From NCBI RefSeq assembly GCF_938045225.1, contig NZ_CALINL010000128.1, positions 1 to 8,786 on the forward strand: a stretch of DNA of 8,786 nt. Reading direction: 5' to 3'. How positions within the stretch are numbered: position 1 is the first letter of the stretch; every line of letters begins with the position of its first letter. A model generated the notes under the pieces. It saw only the letters and a program-made list of their open reading frames with translations. It did no database searches and was not told the origin of the DNA. This stretch comes from an uncultured Campylobacter sp. (GTDB lineage: Bacteria; Campylobacterota; Campylobacteria; Campylobacterales; Campylobacteraceae). Positions 7,135-8,786 of this stretch are shown here, one piece after another. A program made the translations under genes and the position numbers.

Positions 7135-7384
7135 TTTGACTTAAAATATCCCCACTAAGCCCGATATAAATGTCGTTTAGACGCTCATTTATCAGGGTTT
7201 GATTTTGAGAAATAAACGAATTTTGCGCCGTTTCGTCAAAGCCGTTTTTTTCACAAAATTCGCTCATCGCGATAAATTTTTCAAAGGTCTTTTCAAGCTC
7301 GTTTTCGACTAAGTTTTTGTTCGCGTTAAATAAAATTTCAAAGAATTTTTCTCTCGGACTCTGAGAAAATATATCATAATCCAT
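7127..7384 (-). CDS. DUF2018-like small helical protein (HP0242/Cj0539-like)
   Basis: 85 residues, no signal peptide or membrane segment, predicted mostly helical: PREKFFEILFNANKNLVENELEKTF, KFIAMSEFCEKNG, NSFISQNQTLINERLNDIYIGL. Length, helical make-up and position (two genes upstream of the polyprenyl synthase) match what I recall of C. jejuni Cj0539 and H. pylori HP0242, members of the DUF2018 family known from Campylobacterota. HP0242 is known structurally as an intertwined, knotted homodimer; no function is established. The orthology is inferred from position and general pattern, not from an alignment. It is the first gene of the minus-strand operon. AAAGG lies 11 bases before the ATG, a rather long gap for a ribosome site. 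One cysteine, Cys44. Confidence 0.82.
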   Translation of the reverse strand: MDYDIFSQSPREKFFEILFNANKNLVENELEKTFEKFIAMSEFCEKNGFDETAQNSFISQNQTLINERLNDIYIGLSGDILSQNE

Positions 7385-7474
7385 AAATTTTAAAACCTTT
7401 TGTAAATCTTAAAATACATACTATTTTTTGTAAAATCATACCTAAAATCATACACACTATAATACGCTAAATTT
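7385..7474 (-). promoter_or_regulatory. Probable promoter region of the hem/proS operon
   Basis: A 90-base, very AT-rich gap between the HAD gene stop and the first operon gene. Reading the minus strand, TTTACA (7434-7429) is followed after 17 bases by TAAGAT (7411-7406), a fair sigma-70 pair, but it would start transcription almost on top of the ribosome site. Alternatives are the two TATGAT elements (7440-7435 and 7452-7447), each inside a repeat copy, which would give leaders of roughly 45-55 bases. Which one is used cannot be settled from sequence. No intrinsic terminator hairpin for the HAD gene is seen here, so some read-through from upstream is possible. Confidence 0.5.
7417..7453 (-). 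repeat. Direct repeats GTATGATTTTA in the operon promoter region
   Basis: On the minus strand GTATGATTTTA occurs twice with a single base between (7453-7443 and 7441-7431), a 12-base period. A third related copy, GTATGTATTTTA, with one inserted T, begins at 7421 and runs to 7410. The copies contain the TATGAT -10 candidates, so they may be a duplicated promoter element or binding sites for a regulator. Confidence 0.6.
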
Positions 7475-8098
7475 TTATAACTTCTCGATATATAGGGCTG
7501 CTTCAGCCACCGTAAAGACATTGTCGCAGCTTGGACTTTGGCTACCAAAGCCCCAGCAAACGTTTAGATATTTCATATCAGCATTGCGTGCGGCAAGCTC
7601 ATCTTTTTTACTATCTCCGACAAATATCGCTTTATCAAATTTTCCTGATTTTAATATCAAATTTAGCATCGCGGGATCTGGTTTTTGAGGTACGTTTTCG
7701 TCCGCTCCTACTATAAGATCAAAAAATTTAAATATCCCGCTTCTTTGTAAAATTTCATCCAAAGTATACCTCGGCGCATTGCTAGCTAGAGCGACGAAGT
7801 GCCCCGCCCCTTTTAACCCAGCTAGCAGTTCCCGGGCGCCATCATAAGCAGTGGCGTATTCGCGGTAGTTTTTCTTAAATTTAGCCTCAAAGTTATCCCG
7901 CAGTTTCATATCGGGCTTATCGATACCATAGAAATCAAGCCCCAAATTTCGCCCAGGCTCGTTTATAGCCTTTACGATAAACTCCGCCGCCAAATCGCCC
8001 TCAAGCCCTAGCTCGCGCCGCACCTCGTTTACCGTCTCGCAGATCGCTTTTGCACTATCTATGAGCGTGCCGTCCATGTCAAATATCACGCATTTCAC
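7475..8098 (-). CDS. HAD-superfamily phosphatase, phosphoglycolate-phosphatase-like
   Basis: 207 residues. All four HAD motifs are present: motif I FDMDGTLIDS with nucleophile Asp7 and acid/base Asp9, motif II LASNA (Ser106), motif III Lys139 in QKPDPAML, and motif IV FVGDSKKDELAARNADM with Asp162 and Asp166. A helical cap (about 15-85) sits between motifs I and II, as in subfamily IA enzymes such as phosphoglycolate phosphatase or beta-phosphoglucomutase; lack of further specificity residues leaves the substrate open, so small phosphorylated metabolites in the cytoplasm are the likely targets. The start is GTG at 8098, overlapping the previous stop as GTGA, with AGGA six bases upstream; the DMDGT motif so near the N-terminus confirms this start. 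Co-transcribed with the small lysine-rich protein upstream; from memory C. jejuni has a similar pair (Cj1232-Cj1233), which would place it outside the hem operon there. Confidence 0.92.
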   Translation of the reverse strand: MKCVIFDMDGTLIDSAKAICETVNEVRRELGLEGDLAAEFIVKAINEPGRNLGLDFYGIDKPDMKLRDNFEAKFKKNYREYATAYDGARELLAGLKGAGHFVALASNAPRYTLDEILQRSGIFKFFDLIVGADENVPQKPDPAMLNLILKSGKFDKAIFVGDSKKDELAARNADMKYLNVCWGFGSQSPSCDNVFTVAEAALYIEKL

Positions 8099-8427
8099 TC
8101 TTCGTCCTTATATTTTTTTCTATGTTTTTCTTTTTTATACGTTTTTTGATTTTTTAGCTTTTCTAGCGCGTTGGCGCAGGCTACCAGCTCGCCTCTCTCG
8201 CCGCCTTTTACGACCAAATTTACGAAATTTTCAAGAGACTTCGAGTAGGCGTTATCTAAAAAAACGGGCTCGATCTTGCGTAAAATTTCGGCGTTTTTGC
8301 CTACTCTAGCGCGAAATTCGTCCTCGTTAAAATCCTCTCTTTTTAGCGCGCTAATCGCGGCTTTGGCGAATTTTTCCAGGCCGCGCAGGTATTTTACGCG
8401 CTTAAATTTGTCGTTTTGTTCAGCCAT
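8095..8427 (-). CDS. Small charged protein of unknown function, lysine-rich tail
   Basis: 110 residues, no signal peptide, no membrane segment, predicted nearly all helical. I do not recognise the family. The N-terminal half has the basic start MAEQNDKFKRVKYLRGLEKFAKAA and the acidic patch REDFNEDEFRARVG; the middle holds KIEPVFLDNAYSKSLENFVNLVV (51-73); the last 18 residues are strongly basic (NQKTYKKEKHRKKYKDEE), which could bind nucleic acid or be disordered. A single cysteine, Cys84. Start ATG at 8427 has AAAGGA six bases upstream and lies about 14 bases from a predicted transcription start. It is the first gene of the pair with the HAD phosphatase, coupled by GTGA overlap, so the two products are likely made together. 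The frame is supported by the ribosome site, promoter and coupling rather than by homology I can name. Confidence 0.8.
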   Translation of the reverse strand: MAEQNDKFKRVKYLRGLEKFAKAAISALKREDFNEDEFRARVGKNAEILRKIEPVFLDNAYSKSLENFVNLVVKGGERGELVACANALEKLKNQKTYKKEKHRKKYKDEE

Positions 8428-8447
8428 TTTTTCCTTTCAAAAGCCCA

Positions 8448-8453
8448 ATTATA
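8448..8453 (-). promoter_or_regulatory. Extended -10 promoter for the small protein and HAD gene pair
   Basis: Minus strand TGGTATAAT is a perfect extended -10 (TGn plus TATAAT). The predicted start near 8441 leaves a leader of about 14 bases with the AAAGGA ribosome site for the gene starting at 8427. The -35 position (about 8471-8476) has no good match, which is common in Campylobacter promoters. Confidence 0.65.
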
Positions 8454-8474
8454 CCAATTTAAACTTTTAGCGGT

Positions 8475-8480
8475 TATAAT
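8475..8480 (+). promoter_or_regulatory. -10 promoter element of metY
   Basis: Plus-strand TATAAT, 26 bases before the ATG at 8507, giving a predicted start near 8487 and a leader of about 20 bases. AAGGAG at 8496-8501 is a strong ribosome site five bases before the ATG. The -35 position falls on the -10 of the opposing promoter and is a poor match. Confidence 0.65.
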
Positions 8481-8506
8481 GCGCACAAATTTTACAAGGA
8501 GAAAAG

Positions 8507-8786
8507 ATGCAAAAAGAGACGATCGCCACGCACTACGGCTACGACACCAAGGCTGGCCCAGGCGCCATGGCGGTGCCGATTTACCAGACTACGGCTTATG
8601 ATTTCGGTAGCGCCGAGATGGCTGCGGCGAGATTTCAGCTAGAAGACCCGGGTCACATCTACACGAGGCTGGGCAACCCGACGACGGACGTTCTAGAGAG
8701 CCGTATAGCCGCGCTCGAGGAGGGCTCGGCCTCTATCGTGACGGCTAGCGGTCAGTCGGCGATTTTTTACTCGATCGCAAATTTAG
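8507..8786 (+). CDS. metY: O-acetylhomoserine sulfhydrylase-type PLP enzyme, N-terminal part
   Basis: Partial: 93 codons, cut by the right edge. Translation begins MQKETIATHYGYDTKAGPGA, then VPIYQTTAYDFGSAEMAAARF, HIYTRLGNPTTDVLESRIAALE and GSASIVTASGQSAIFYSIANL. This is the N-terminal pattern of the Cys/Met metabolism PLP enzyme family: the substrate-site YTRLGNPTTDVLE and the PLP-phosphate region ASGQSAI (80-86). The SGQSA form, rather than SGMAA, together with YTRLGNPTTD, fits the O-acetylhomoserine aminocarboxypropyltransferase (sulfhydrylase) branch, which makes homocysteine from O-acetylhomoserine and sulfide. The PLP lysine is beyond the window. Closest remembered relative is C. jejuni Cj1727c, annotated metB/metY. 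It is divergent from the HAD pair, with its own promoter. Cystathionine gamma-synthase or a methionine gamma-lyase would be alternatives but fit less well. Confidence 0.9.
   Translation, partial: MQKETIATHYGYDTKAGPGAMAVPIYQTTAYDFGSAEMAAARFQLEDPGHIYTRLGNPTTDVLESRIAALEEGSASIVTASGQSAIFYSIANL

Noticed and set aside
8416..8601. Plus-strand frame crossing the divergent promoter into metY
   Set aside because: It reads metY in the wrong frame and spans both promoter boxes; the metY frame from 8507 has the strong AAGGAG site and conserved motifs.
1..8786. Mobile elements, CRISPR, tRNA or rRNA genes, defence systems
   Set aside because: No transposase, integrase or regularly spaced repeats, no cloverleaf-like sequence in the gaps, and gene order is that of conserved core chromosome.

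Overview
The window is core chromosome of a Campylobacterota species, most likely a Campylobacter of the moderate-GC oral group (curvus/rectus/showae/gracilis type). The evidence is the gene order polyprenyl synthase - hemA - proS - fxsA-like - hemC - ubiD, which from memory matches C. jejuni Cj0541-Cj0546 and, in part, H. pylori HP0237-HP0242. The base composition is clearly higher in GC than C. jejuni, and the palindromic word AAATTT occurs about 60 times. No mobile element, CRISPR array, rRNA, tRNA or defence locus is visible.

Layout, right to left on the minus strand. At the far right a plus-strand gene for an O-acetylhomoserine sulfhydrylase-type enzyme (metY, cut by the window edge) starts at 8507. 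It diverges from a two-gene minus-strand unit: a small lysine-rich protein of unknown function (8427-8095) and a HAD-family phosphatase (8098-7475), joined by a GTGA overlap. The two promoters appear to overlap back to back between 8441 and 8490. After a 90-base AT-rich gap with a tandem repeat (7385-7474) comes a tight minus-strand operon of eight genes: DUF2018-like small protein, secreted small protein, long-chain polyprenyl diphosphate synthase, hemA, proS, FxsA-family membrane protein, hemC and a secreted protein of unknown function ending at 685. Six of its seven junctions overlap by 1-13 bases, three of them as ATGA. A 281-base gap without a gene (404-684) follows, then the first 134 codons of a UbiD-family decarboxylase that runs off the left end.

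Functionally the operon supplies respiration. HemA and HemC make the first committed and the third intermediate of tetrapyrrole (heme) synthesis. The polyprenyl synthase probably makes the side chain of menaquinone, and the UbiD-family enzyme is annotated in relatives as a menaquinone-pathway decarboxylase. ProS charges tRNA-Pro, whereas HemA consumes charged tRNA-Glu. The roles of the small envelope and hypothetical proteins are not known. I found no undescribed multi-gene system. The points most worth a second look are the AAATTT over-representation (it fits the RAATTY site used in Campylobacter DNA uptake), the repeat-bearing operon promoter, the overlapping divergent promoters, the ProRS residue changes and the unknown secreted protein coupled to hemC.
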